Origin: Photobacterium ganghwense
GTDB taxonomy: Bacteria > Pseudomonadota > Gammaproteobacteria > Enterobacterales > Vibrionaceae
Direction of reading: 5' to 3'
Assembly: GCF_003025595.1 (NCBI RefSeq)
Contig: NZ_PYMI01000001.1
Span: forward strand, 496,001 to 560,000
DNA length: 64,000 bases
Shown in pieces: positions 1 through 8,578 of this stretch (the stretch's first letter is position 1; each line of letters starts with the position of its first letter). Under the pieces are notes generated by a model. That model was not told the origin of the DNA and did no database searches. It worked only from the letters and a program-made list of their open reading frames with translations. A program made the translations under genes and the position numbers.

Positions 1-1
1 G

Positions 2-1387
2 CATGGTTATCTGATTGCGCCCATCAGCCTTTGGGTTGCTTGGCAACATCGCCAGCAAATCAGTCAACTGCCTCGTGATGTCGCCTGGTTACCCATTCTC
101 CTGATGCCGATTCCCGGTATGCTCTGGCTGGTCGGTAAAGCCGGCGGAGTCGCGCTGTTTGAGCACGCAGCCGCCATTTTCAGCCTGCAGCTTCTGCTGT
201 GGGCAATGCTCGGCACGCCCCGAGCAAAAGTAATGTGGTTTCCGATTGCTTACCTGACATTTTGCATTCCGTTCGGCGAAGAGCTGATTCCTTCACTGCA
301 AACCGTGACCGCCGATTTAAGCATTGTCTTTCTGCAACTATCGGGGATTCCGGTATACCGGGACGGCTGGTATCTGACCATTCCCAACGGCCAGTTCTTT
401 GTGGCCGAAGCCTGCTCCGGTATTCGTTTTCTGATTTCCAGCGTGGCTCTGGGTACTTTATTTGCCTATCTCCAGTTCACAAAACCCTGGAAGCGGATTT
501 TGTTTGTCGGGTTTTCCTTTATTTTCCCGATCATTGCCAACGGTATCCGTGCCTACGGCATTATTCTCATCGGCTACCTGTCTGACATGAAACACGCTAC
601 CGGTGCCGATCATTTGGTGTACGGCTGGGTCTTTTTCAGTCTGGTCATTCTGTGCATTTATTTGACTGCCAGCCTGTTTGCGGACAAACAGCGTGAGCAA
701 GAGACCTTTTCGCCGCAGCCTCACTCCAGCGGCACCTCGCCAATTAAAGCAATCGGGTTGTTATCCGCATTACTATTATGCTTTGCACTTTGGGGGCGCA
801 GCATGACAGCCGTGCCGGATCCGGTGACAGACACGTCACCGTTGCTGGCCGGCAGTGTCGTGACACAATCTGTCAGTCATCTCCCCTCACCTCCGGACAC
901 AAAGCCAGCGACATCCCTTGAGATGGAAAAGTTGTGGGGCATTCAATTTCCGCATGCGTCTATAGCCAAACTGGCTGTCAGCACTGACGGCAACGCGCTG
1001 CTGTATACCGCCCGTTACGCTCTGTGGCAACCTGAAGGCGAACTTATCAGCAGTGATAATCAATTGTTTGATAAAGAGAAATGGGCGATACAACGTAGCG
1101 GACAACTATCACTACAGACTGACACCTCGGCCGCAACCCTGTCACTGACCAATCAGCGGGGTGACACAATGCAGGTGGTTTACTGGTACTGCATCAGTGA
1201 GTTCTGCAGCAGCGATCCGCTCACCATCAAATTGTACAAAGCTGGCCAATTGATCCGCGGCGGCAGCGGATATGCCGATGTTTTTGCCATTGCCAGTTCC
1301 GATGATCAGCAGGCGGCTCACTTTGCCCGACTCTGGTCGGCGGCAACCAACGCCGAAGCAGACGTTATGGCAAAAAACTTGCAGTAA
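2..1387 (+). CDS. xrtA: exosortase A (XrtA) with C-terminal EpsI domain, 5' end outside window
   Basis: Membrane transpeptidase-like enzyme that cleaves and sorts PEP-CTERM proteins at the inner membrane. The reading frame is open from base 2 (HGYLIAP...), so the N-terminus lies upstream of the window; the first in-window ATG at 104 is internal. The exosortase signature is complete: the catalytic Cys lies in EACSGIRF (codon at 413), the conserved Arg in GIRAYG (near 550) and the His in DHLVYGW (near 610), spread over several membrane helices. After about base 790 comes a soluble EpsI-type domain, as is usual for XrtA. The amidotransferase and glycosyltransferases downstream are standard partners of this exosortase class. 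The family call is firm; the sorted substrates are inferred from the PEP-CTERM genes further on. Confidence 0.93.
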   Translation, partial: HGYLIAPISLWVAWQHRQQISQLPRDVAWLPILLMPIPGMLWLVGKAGGVALFEHAAAIFSLQLLLWAMLGTPRAKVMWFPIAYLTFCIPFGEELIPSLQTVTADLSIVFLQLSGIPVYRDGWYLTIPNGQFFVAEACSGIRFLISSVALGTLFAYLQFTKPWKRILFVGFSFIFPIIANGIRAYGIILIGYLSDMKHATGADHLVYGWVFFSLVILCIYLTASLFADKQREQETFSPQPHSSGTSPIKAIGLLSALLLCFALWGRSMTAVPDPVTDTSPLLAGSVVTQSVSHLPSPPDTKPATSLEMEKLWGIQFPHASIAKLAVSTDGNALLYTARYALWQPEGELISSDNQLFDKEKWAIQRSGQLSLQTDTSAATLSLTNQRGDTMQVVYWYCISEFCSSDPLTIKLYKAGQLIRGGSGYADVFAIASSDDQQAAHFARLWSAATNAEADVMAKNLQ

Positions 1388-1515
1388 TCCCATGCAGTAA
1401 CCCCTTGTCGTAACTGCTTGTAGCAAGTTCTGGCAATAAGCTTTTGCAAAAAACCGGCATAAAGCCAACAAGGAAACAGCTCAGCTACCCGTTAATGTCA
1501 AAAGGAGAGGACGAT

Positions 1516-3399
1516 ATGTGTGGGATTTCAGGGATTTTTAACCTGCGCCAGCCGTTTCCGATCGATGAAGAGTTAGTGAAACGGATCAATCGTCTGCAAA
1601 GCCACCGAGGCCCAGATGATGAAGGCTATTTCTTCGACAGCAACACCGCACTGGCCCATCGCCGCTTGTCCATCATCGACCTTTCTGGAGGCCACCAACC
1701 GCTGTTTAACGAAGATCACAGCGTGGTGGTGGTTTTTAACGGCGAGATTTATAACTTTCAGTCACTGGCAGACACGCTGATGACCCTAGGCCACCAATTT
1801 CGGACTCTCAGTGACACCGAAGTGATTGTGCATGCCTGGGAAGAATGGGGGGAACAATGTGTAGAACGCTTTCGGGGGATGTTCGCCTTCGCCCTATGGG
1901 ACACTAATCGCCAAACCCTGTTCATGGCAAGAGACCGATTGGGTAAGAAACCGCTGTTTTATACCGTGACCCGTAACGGCCAGTTTCTGTTTGCCTCCGA
2001 GTTAAAAGTGCTGCTCGGGCATCCGGACATTGACACAACACTGCGTCCGGAAATGGCCGAAGAGTTTTTCATGTTCGGGTATATTCCTGAACCATTCAGT
2101 GCATATCAGCACATTTTTAAACTCAACCCCGGACACACCCTGACGCTGACTCCCGGCAGCCACATTCACCCCCGCCAATACTGGGATTTAGCGGCACCGT
2201 CAAACATACTGTCATGGGAACAAACCCAGGAAGCGCTGCTGGAAAAACTGGAAGAAGCCGTGGCCGTTCGTATGATCGCCGATGTGCCTCTCGGCGCTTT
2301 CCTGTCCGGCGGCGTCGACTCCAGTGCCATAGTGGCTTTAATGGCACAGCTACAACATGCCCCCGTCAACACCTGCGCCATCGGCTTTGATGAGAAAGCG
2401 TATGATGAAAGCGACTATGCCCGTCAAATAGCAGACCGTTACCGCACCCGCCACCATCAACACATCATCAGCCCAAACGATATCAGCCTGGTTGAGCAGA
2501 TGACGGCGATTTATGACGAGCCGTACGCAGACAGTTCTGCCCTACCCACATACAAGGTGTGCCAGCTTGCCAGCCAGCATGTCAAAGTCGCATTATCCGG
2601 GGACGGTGGAGATGAAATTTTTGGTGGTTACAGACGACACCGAATGCACCTTGCGGAGCAGAAACTGCGGGATGCCATCCCTGGTCCGATTCGTAAACCA
2701 CTGTTTGGCTCTCTCGGACACCTTTACCCCAAGGCAGATTGGGCTCCTCGCCCTCTGCGGGCCAAAACCACGTTTCAGTCACTGGCCATGAGCATGGTGG
2801 AAGGCTATGCAAACTCGATTTCCAAACTGCGCGCTGATGAGCGGCGACAACTGTTCAGCGCCTCTTACCGCCAGAAACTCAACGGCTATACCGGACTGGA
2901 TTTGCTGCAGTCCTACACCCGGCACCTGCCGACCGATGATCCGCTGAAACAGATACAGTATCTGGATATCAAGACATGGCTGGTCGGGGACATTCTGACC
3001 AAAGTGGATCGGGCGAGTATGGCCAATGGCCTGGAAGTACGTGCGCCTTTGCTGGATCACGAATTTATTGAATGGGCCTACCAAATAGACAGCCGGGACA
3101 ATATCCGTGGTACAGAAGGAAAATATGCCTTCAAAAAAGCACTCGAAAACCATGTCAGTCACGACATTCTCTACCGGCCGAAAATGGGATTCAGTATTCC
3201 GCTTGCCGAATGGTTCCGAACCAGCCTGAAGCCTATGCTGATTCAGAACGTGTTGTCTGAACAGATGTGCGACAGCGGCTTTTTCAATGTCGATGTTCTG
3301 AAGAAAATGATTGCGGATCATCAGTCAGGGTATCGCGATCACGGTGCCTCTCTCTGGTGCCTGCTGATGTTCGCACAGTTTATGGTGAGGCAGCGCTGA
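1516..3399 (+). CDS. XrtA-associated asparagine synthase-like amidotransferase
   Basis: Glutamine-dependent amidotransferase of the asparagine synthase B type, 627 aa. The start at 1516 gives MCGISGIF, which places the N-terminal nucleophile Cys2 correctly, and AAAGGAGAGG lies just upstream (1501-1510). An in-frame start further upstream would bury Cys2. The N-terminal Ntn-hydrolase domain (about residues 2-200) carries RGPDDEG and the C-terminal ATP-pyrophosphatase domain carries the SGGVDSS P-loop. This family (PEP-CTERM system amidotransferase) occurs in most exosortase A polysaccharide loci and probably amidates a sugar acid or peptide component of the polymer rather than making free asparagine; that role is inferred. 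Its stop overlaps the next start by one base (TGATG), so the two are translationally coupled. Confidence 0.9.
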   Translation: MCGISGIFNLRQPFPIDEELVKRINRLQSHRGPDDEGYFFDSNTALAHRRLSIIDLSGGHQPLFNEDHSVVVVFNGEIYNFQSLADTLMTLGHQFRTLSDTEVIVHAWEEWGEQCVERFRGMFAFALWDTNRQTLFMARDRLGKKPLFYTVTRNGQFLFASELKVLLGHPDIDTTLRPEMAEEFFMFGYIPEPFSAYQHIFKLNPGHTLTLTPGSHIHPRQYWDLAAPSNILSWEQTQEALLEKLEEAVAVRMIADVPLGAFLSGGVDSSAIVALMAQLQHAPVNTCAIGFDEKAYDESDYARQIADRYRTRHHQHIISPNDISLVEQMTAIYDEPYADSSALPTYKVCQLASQHVKVALSGDGGDEIFGGYRRHRMHLAEQKLRDAIPGPIRKPLFGSLGHLYPKADWAPRPLRAKTTFQSLAMSMVEGYANSISKLRADERRQLFSASYRQKLNGYTGLDLLQSYTRHLPTDDPLKQIQYLDIKTWLVGDILTKVDRASMANGLEVRAPLLDHEFIEWAYQIDSRDNIRGTEGKYAFKKALENHVSHDILYRPKMGFSIPLAEWFRTSLKPMLIQNVLSEQMCDSGFFNVDVLKKMIADHQSGYRDHGASLWCLLMFAQFMVRQR

Positions 3400-4658
3400 T
3401 GAAACTATTGACCATTACCACTCTTTACCCGAACGCCGAAGATCCTAAGCACGGTGTCTTTATTGAAAACCGGTTACGCCAACTGCGGCTGAGATACCCG
3501 GATGTCGAGGCCACCGTCATCGCTCCGGTGCCCTGGTTTCCGTTTCGTCATGCCCGATTCGGTGCATACGGCCGGTATGCCGCGGTACCCGACATGGAAA
3601 CCCGCTACGGTATTAAGGTGTACCATCCGAGATACCTGGTAATTCCCAAAATCGGCATGAATCTGACCCCCTACACGCTGGCGCACAGCCTGAAAAATCA
3701 GGTTGGCCGTTTACAGGCTCAGGGCGAGCAGTTCGATCTCATTGATGGGCACTATTTTTTCCCGGACGGGGTCGCTATTCATGCTCTGGCACAATCGTTA
3801 CGCCTGCCGTTTACCGTGACGGCTCGGGGAACCGATATCAACCTGATACCCAGCTATCCTCGCCCATTACAGCAAATTCAGCATGTTTTAAAACACTCTC
3901 AGCATAACCTGGCCGTGTGTGAAGCACTCCGCCAGGCCATGATAGGTTATGGCGCTGACCCGACGCGAACAACAACAGCACGCAACGGTGTCGACTTAAA
4001 TGTGTTCCGATGCGTCGACGAAATAGCGCAACCGGCGTTACGTCAGTCGTTACAACTGCCTACAGATCGGCCTGTCATCATTTCCGTGGGATTGCTTGTA
4101 GAACGAAAAGGTCATCATCTTGTGATAGAAGCCCTCTCACAGATACCCGATGCGCTGTTGTTAATTGCCGGAACCGGCCCGGATGAACGCAAATTACGCC
4201 AGTTGGCAACACAACTGGGCGTGGCTGAACGGGTCACCTTCCTCGGTGGACTTTCCCAAAGCGTACTGGCGGACTATTTTGCAGCCAGCGATATTTCTGT
4301 TCTGGCATCCAGCCGGGAAGGCTGGGCCAACGTTCTGCTGGAATCAATGGCGTGTGGCACGCCGGTCGTCGCCACCAACATCTGGGGCACACCGGAAGTG
4401 GTAAGCGCGCCGGAAGCTGGCGTCTTGGTAGAACGTGACAGTTCCAGTATCGCCCAAGGTCTGTGCCAACTTCTGGCACACCGTCCGTCCCGTCGGCAAA
4501 CCCGACAATATGCAGAACAATTTTCCTGGGATGATACGTCTGATTTGCTCTACCACTTATTCACGCAGATTATCTCCGGCCGTAACCCCCCGTTACCGGC
4601 GCCTTCAATTCGGCACACCCGATCTGAGACAGAACACGACAAGGAAGCCAGCTTATGA
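3399..4658 (+). CDS. GT4-family glycosyltransferase of the exosortase locus
   Basis: Cytoplasmic glycosyltransferase, 419 aa, GT-B fold. The start at 3399 (MKLLTITTLYPN) overlaps the preceding stop, and the N-terminus TLYPNAEDPKHGVFIENR is typical of GT4 enzymes in polysaccharide clusters. The C-terminal nucleotide-sugar half shows GLLVERKGHH, then SSREGWANVLLESMACGTPVVAT, containing the conserved acidic pair (E-x7-E). It presumably adds one sugar to the lipid-linked repeat unit. Donor and acceptor cannot be read from the sequence. The next gene's ATG overlaps its stop (ATGA at 4655), so at least three genes from 1516 onward appear to be one operon. Confidence 0.86.
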   Translation: MKLLTITTLYPNAEDPKHGVFIENRLRQLRLRYPDVEATVIAPVPWFPFRHARFGAYGRYAAVPDMETRYGIKVYHPRYLVIPKIGMNLTPYTLAHSLKNQVGRLQAQGEQFDLIDGHYFFPDGVAIHALAQSLRLPFTVTARGTDINLIPSYPRPLQQIQHVLKHSQHNLAVCEALRQAMIGYGADPTRTTTARNGVDLNVFRCVDEIAQPALRQSLQLPTDRPVIISVGLLVERKGHHLVIEALSQIPDALLLIAGTGPDERKLRQLATQLGVAERVTFLGGLSQSVLADYFAASDISVLASSREGWANVLLESMACGTPVVATNIWGTPEVVSAPEAGVLVERDSSSIAQGLCQLLAHRPSRRQTRQYAEQFSWDDTSDLLYHLFTQIISGRNPPLPAPSIRHTRSETEHDKEASL

Positions 4659-5833
4659 AAATTTTGTACCACCACCGGGTAGCTTCCCGAGACGGACAGT
4701 TTGTTCATATTGACGCCATCATCCAGGTCTTAAAGCAGCAAGGGCACGAGATTATTCTGGTTGCCCCGGAAATCAGCGAAAAGACCGATTTTGGAGACAA
4801 CGGGGGATGGGTCTCCAGACTCAGAAGCACCTTACCGGGGTTCATGGCTGAACTGCTGGAATTTGGCTACAGCTTTCTCGATTTTTACAAACTCCGAAAA
4901 GCAATTAAAACCCACCGACCCGATGTGATTTACGAGCGTTATAACCTGTTCTTGCCATCCGGTATTTGGGCCAAAAAACTGTACGGCCTGCCATTGTTGT
5001 TGGAGGTCAATTCTCCCCTCTATCAGGAACGCAATGACTATACCGGTATCGCTTTGCCAATGCTGGCGCGCTGGTCAGAATACTATGCCTGGCGCAATGC
5101 TGACCACGTCCTGCCTGTCAGCCATGTGCTGGCCGGATACCTAGATGAAGCTGGCGTACGCCAAGAATCTATCACCGTCATACCCAATGGCATTGACGCC
5201 GGGCTGTTCGCCGCCGAAAGCCAACCCGCCCGAATGGCCGATTTTGAGGGAAAAACCGTAATAGGCTTTGTCGGCTTCTGCCGTGAGTGGCACCGACTGG
5301 ATGCCGTGATGGATAAAATTGCCGAACTGAATAACCCCGATTTGCATTTGCTGGTCGTAGGAGACGGGCCGGTCTTGCCTGCACTGCGAGAAAAAGCCAA
5401 GGCACTTAACCTGAACCACCAGATTCACCTGCCGGGATTAGTCCCGCGTGACGACATGCCACGCTGGCTGGCGCAGATAGATATTGCGCTTCAGCCTGCG
5501 GTGACCCCCTGGTGCTCACCACTCAAACTGATTGAGTATCTGGCCTGCGGCAAGGCCATTGTGGCCCCGGATGCCGACAATATTAAAGAGCTGCTGGTGC
5601 ATTGTCACAACGCCTTATTGTTTCAGGACGGAAACATGGATGCCATGATCAATGCCATCGAATTTCTGATTCAGCACCCGGAGCAGCAAGCTAGGTTGCG
5701 TCTGGCCGCTCGTCAGACAATCAATGACAAACAACTGACCTGGACCGCAAATGGCGAGAAGATTGTGCGTCTATTTGAACAGTACCTGTCCAGCACCGAG
5801 CCCACGCTGCTCAGCAGCCAGACTGGCGGATAA
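4655..5833 (+). CDS. GT4-family glycosyltransferase, PEP-CTERM/EpsH1 type
   Basis: Glycosyltransferase of 392 aa. The N-terminus MKILYHHRVASRDGQFVHI resembles exosortase-associated GT4 proteins. PNGID and the C-terminal region IALQPAVTPWCSPLKLIEYLACGKAIVAPD form the usual donor-sugar site with its conserved Glu. Start and preceding stop overlap by four bases (ATGA), implying coupled translation. Specific linkage is unknown. A 74-base spacer with a hexamer repeat separates it from the next transferase, so the operon probably continues. Confidence 0.85.
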   Translation: MKILYHHRVASRDGQFVHIDAIIQVLKQQGHEIILVAPEISEKTDFGDNGGWVSRLRSTLPGFMAELLEFGYSFLDFYKLRKAIKTHRPDVIYERYNLFLPSGIWAKKLYGLPLLLEVNSPLYQERNDYTGIALPMLARWSEYYAWRNADHVLPVSHVLAGYLDEAGVRQESITVIPNGIDAGLFAAESQPARMADFEGKTVIGFVGFCREWHRLDAVMDKIAELNNPDLHLLVVGDGPVLPALREKAKALNLNHQIHLPGLVPRDDMPRWLAQIDIALQPAVTPWCSPLKLIEYLACGKAIVAPDADNIKELLVHCHNALLFQDGNMDAMINAIEFLIQHPEQQARLRLAARQTINDKQLTWTANGEKIVRLFEQYLSSTEPTLLSSQTGG

Positions 5834-5870
5834 CGACTAAAAGGCTATAAATATCCCCCAACCCACGATC

Positions 5871-5894
5871 ACAGGCACAGGCACAGGCACAGGC
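5871..5894. repeat. ACAGGC hexamer repeat, four copies
   Basis: Four perfect tandem copies of ACAGGC, running straight into the AAGGAG ribosome-binding site of the glycosyltransferase at 5908. Because the array abuts the Shine-Dalgarno sequence, copy-number change would move upstream sequence without changing the SD-to-ATG spacing. Confidence 0.9.
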
Positions 5895-5907
5895 AAGGAG
5901 CTAAACG

Positions 5908-7023
5908 ATGGTCAGGAAAGTGGTTCACATTGTGTATGGTTTCCACATTGGCGGGCTGGAAAAGCTGATCGTCAACTGCATCAACCAGATGGGCGAAGCT
6001 TATCAACACACCATCATCAGTCTGACCACCGTGGGCGATATTGTGGAGCAGCTTGAGCAGGACGTCACCACGATGGCATTAAACAAATCGCCGGGAAACA
6101 GCTTAAAACTGTATGGTGAAATGTACCGGTTGCTTACCGACCTGAAGCCGGATGTGGTGCATACCTATAATCTAGCGACAATCGAGTTCCAGCTTGTTGC
6201 CGCATTGGCTCGGGTACCGGTGCGTATTCATGCCGAACATGGGCGGGATACGTATGACCCATATGGCAAGGTCAAAAAATATCAGTACCTGCGCAAACTC
6301 TGTGCTCTCGGTATCCATCGTCTGGTTGCCGTCTCTGATGATCTGTATCGCTGGCTGAAAAACGATGTAGGCATACGCCCCCGCCAGCTCCAGCTCATCC
6401 GTAACGGGATCAACACCCGCTATTTTTCACCAACAGCCTGCCACTTTTCACCAACAGCCAACCACGAGCCGCGGCAGCGGTTCACCTTTGGTCACGTCGC
6501 CCGACTGGAGTCGGTGAAAAACCAGCCCCTGTTGATCAAAGCCTATCAGCAGGCCTGCATTGAAAGCCCGGACTTTGCCCAACAAACGCAACTCATCATT
6601 GTCGGCGATGGCGACCAGCGCGCTCATCTTGAAGCCATGGTCGCGGAAGGCCCGCTCAATGCTCAGATTGAGTTTGCCGGACGTCAGACTGACATGCGCA
6701 GCCAGTATGCCCGCTTTGATGCCTTCGTGCTGACATCCATCGCCGAAGGGATTCCCCTTACACTGCTTGAGTCCATGTCGATGGCTCTGCCACACATTGT
6801 GACCACAGTGGGAGGAATTTCTGAGGTCATTTTGCCCGGTGAAACCGGCTGTGGTATTGCGTCAAACGATCAGCCGGCTCTAACCCGCGAGCTCCTGCAC
6901 TTTTATCACCAGCAACCGGCAGCAATCGCTATGGGCCAGCGGGCCCGTGACCATATAGAGCAACACTTCAGCGAGAAAGCCATGGTGAGTGCCTATGAAG
7001 CCATTTATAACGCAGGTTCATAA
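5908..7023 (+). CDS. GT4-family sugar transferase, PEP-CTERM/EpsH1 associated
   Basis: Glycosyltransferase of 371 aa resembling the exosortase-associated TIGR03088-type sugar transferases. The N-terminal acceptor domain has the glycine motif HIVYGFHIGGLEKLI; the C-terminal domain has FGHVARLESVKNQ and SIAEGIPLTLLESMSMALPHIVTTVGG. AAGGAG lies 7 bases before the ATG. Around residues 172-186 the linker between the two domains holds a 21-bp tandem duplication (FSPTACH/FSPTANH; 6424-6444 and 6445-6465), a recent-looking in-frame expansion. It is the last plus-strand gene before a convergent block and is followed by a strong hairpin. Confidence 0.87.
   Translation: MVRKVVHIVYGFHIGGLEKLIVNCINQMGEAYQHTIISLTTVGDIVEQLEQDVTTMALNKSPGNSLKLYGEMYRLLTDLKPDVVHTYNLATIEFQLVAALARVPVRIHAEHGRDTYDPYGKVKKYQYLRKLCALGIHRLVAVSDDLYRWLKNDVGIRPRQLQLIRNGINTRYFSPTACHFSPTANHEPRQRFTFGHVARLESVKNQPLLIKAYQQACIESPDFAQQTQLIIVGDGDQRAHLEAMVAEGPLNAQIEFAGRQTDMRSQYARFDAFVLTSIAEGIPLTLLESMSMALPHIVTTVGGISEVILPGETGCGIASNDQPALTRELLHFYHQQPAAIAMGQRARDHIEQHFSEKAMVSAYEAIYNAGS
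6424..6465. repeat. 21-bp in-frame tandem duplication inside a glycosyltransferase gene
   Basis: TTTTCACCAACAGCC begins both 21-bp units; they differ at two adjacent positions (TG versus AA). The duplication adds seven residues to the inter-domain linker and keeps the frame. Confidence 0.88.
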
Positions 7024-7128
7024 TTAAGGGATTATACAGAACACAGAGTACACATGCCTGCACTTCACTATGCCCACCAGCATCTACTACGGTGTCCATC
7101 ATCCCCTGCATGTAGTAATAAACGCCAA

Positions 7129-7158
7129 GCGGCTATCTTCCTCTCAGAAGATAGCCGC
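7129..7158. terminator. strong hairpin between convergent operons
   Basis: A perfect 12-bp stem GCGGCTATCTTC / GAAGATAGCCGC with a 6-base loop lies between the plus-strand glycosyltransferase and the minus-strand hddC. No clear T-run follows on either strand, so it is a probable bidirectional terminator or RNA 3'-end stabiliser rather than a textbook intrinsic terminator. Confidence 0.6.
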
Positions 7159-7201
7159 GGGTCTGGTGGCATAGTTTGGGGAATGTAAGTGGGTACATGC
7201 T

Positions 7202-7270
7202 ATGACACAGAGTTATCCCATGACGCAGAGCTATCCCATGACTCAGCATAACCCCATGACACAGTGTTAA
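7202..7270. repeat. 18-bp degenerate tandem repeat at the 3' end of hddC
   Basis: Three 18-bp units start at 7202, 7220 and 7238 (ATGAC-CAG-...-CCC pattern) and a partial fourth starts at 7256. The array runs into the stop codon of hddC (7267-7269), so the last unit overlaps coding sequence. Confidence 0.8.
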
Positions 7271-8004
7271 CTGAAATGCATCTGGTCATGCTGACTAAAG
7301 TACGCGTTCGCGAGCTTATAATCGTCGAAAATGCCGATATCGATAAAATAACTGTCCGAGATTTGGCTCGCCAGGCAGATATGGCGATCTGCTGCCTGCT
7401 CCAGATAGGTCTGTTCAAAAGAAAATTTACCTTCCGGTGCCCGACTGAAAATTGATGCTCTGAGCAGGTAAATTCCGGCATTGATATATCCGGAGAAACT
7501 CTGTTTTTTCTCCTGAAACCCGGTGACATAACCCCGGTTATCCAACTGAGTCGTGCCGTAACGGCTGGTGTCATAGAGGTATTTTGTCACCATGACAATA
7601 TCTGCGTCTGTCAGTTGCTTGTACATGCCATTGAGGTCGAACTCACAGTAACTGTCCCCGTTCACAACCAGCAGGGTTTTATTTTCCAGCCCCAGCGAAC
7701 AGATAGCATGAGCAATCGCGCCCCCCGTTCCCAAGGGCTTATCTTCCACACTGTAGTCAATCGGCACATTGCGATAAGTATCACCAAAATGCGCCTGAAT
7801 AATTTCCCTCAGGTAGGAGACTGCCAGCACGATCCGACTGACATTTTGTTCCACCAGATTGTCGAGCACCCGCTCGATAAACGGACGCCCGGCGACATCC
7901 ATCATGGGCTTAGGGGTTTCCTGAGTCAGAGTCCCTAATCGGGTGCCTAAACCGCCGCAAAGCACGACGGCAACCACGTCTCTTTCATCGTCATGGTCGG
8001 TCAT
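7267..8004 (-). CDS. hddC: heptose-1-phosphate nucleotidyltransferase (HddC-like)
   Basis: Sugar-phosphate nucleotidyltransferase, 245 aa, probably D-glycero-alpha-D-manno-heptose 1-phosphate guanylyltransferase. The N-terminal nucleotide-binding motif is VVLCGGLGTRLGTLTQ followed by PKPMMDVAGRPF; VVNGDSYCEFD is the metal-binding region. The start at 8004 is chosen because GAAGGAG lies 8 bases upstream; an earlier in-frame codon at 8022 has no such signal. It overlaps the end of gmhA by 14 bases. Substrate specificity is inferred from the adjoining isomerase and GHMP kinase, since the fold alone would also suit other hexose nucleotidyltransferases. Confidence 0.82.
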   Translation of the reverse strand: MTDHDDERDVVAVVLCGGLGTRLGTLTQETPKPMMDVAGRPFIERVLDNLVEQNVSRIVLAVSYLREIIQAHFGDTYRNVPIDYSVEDKPLGTGGAIAHAICSLGLENKTLLVVNGDSYCEFDLNGMYKQLTDADIVMVTKYLYDTSRYGTTQLDNRGYVTGFQEKKQSFSGYINAGIYLLRASIFSRAPEGKFSFEQTYLEQAADRHICLASQISDSYFIDIGIFDDYKLANAYFSQHDQMHFS

Positions 8005-8578
8005 AGAAATACTCCTTCTCAACGTACCCGCAAATCATGTGACCAATCAAAATGTGGCATTCCTGTATTCTCGGCGTATCACCGGATGGCACACTGATAC
8101 AGTAATCGCAGCTTTCCTGAATAGCTCCGCCCTGCCCGGCCAAACCCACTGAAATGATGTCATGCTCACGGGCATATTCCATCGCGCGTAAAATATTGGC
8201 AGAGTTACCCGATGTAGAAATCCCGATGAACACATCACCCGGCTGACCGTTTGCCTGGAGTTGACGTTCGAACAGCTTTTCGAAACCGTAATCATTGCCG
8301 ATAGCCGTCAGAATCGAGGTGTCGGTCGTCAGTGCCAGTGATGGCAGACCCGGGCGATCAAAATTAAACCGGCTGACAAATTCGGCAGCAATATGCTGCG
8401 CGTCAGCCGCACTCCCGCCGTTACCGGCCAGAATGATTTTGTTTCCCCGGCGATAAGCCGCCAGACACAGTTCGGCCACATCCGCAAGGGTACTCATCAC
8501 TGCCGGGGATTCCAGCAAGCGCTGTTTAACGGCCATTGAATCAGCAATGCTGTGCGTAAAATAGCTTAAACCTTCCAT
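7991..8578 (-). CDS. gmhA: sedoheptulose-7-phosphate isomerase (phosphoheptose isomerase)
   Basis: Converts sedoheptulose 7-phosphate to D-glycero-D-manno-heptose 7-phosphate, first step of NDP-heptose synthesis in the cytoplasm. 195 aa, full family length, one SIS domain. Diagnostic stretches are GNGGSAADAQHIAAEFVSRF near residue 55 and GISTSGNSANI near residue 118. GGAAGGA precedes the ATG. It overlaps hddA upstream (13 bases) and hddC downstream (14 bases), so the three are one translationally coupled unit. A second copy for LPS core synthesis would be expected elsewhere in a Vibrionaceae genome. Confidence 0.92.
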   Translation of the reverse strand: MEGLSYFTHSIADSMAVKQRLLESPAVMSTLADVAELCLAAYRRGNKIILAGNGGSAADAQHIAAEFVSRFNFDRPGLPSLALTTDTSILTAIGNDYGFEKLFERQLQANGQPGDVFIGISTSGNSANILRAMEYAREHDIISVGLAGQGGAIQESCDYCISVPSGDTPRIQECHILIGHMICGYVEKEYFYDRP

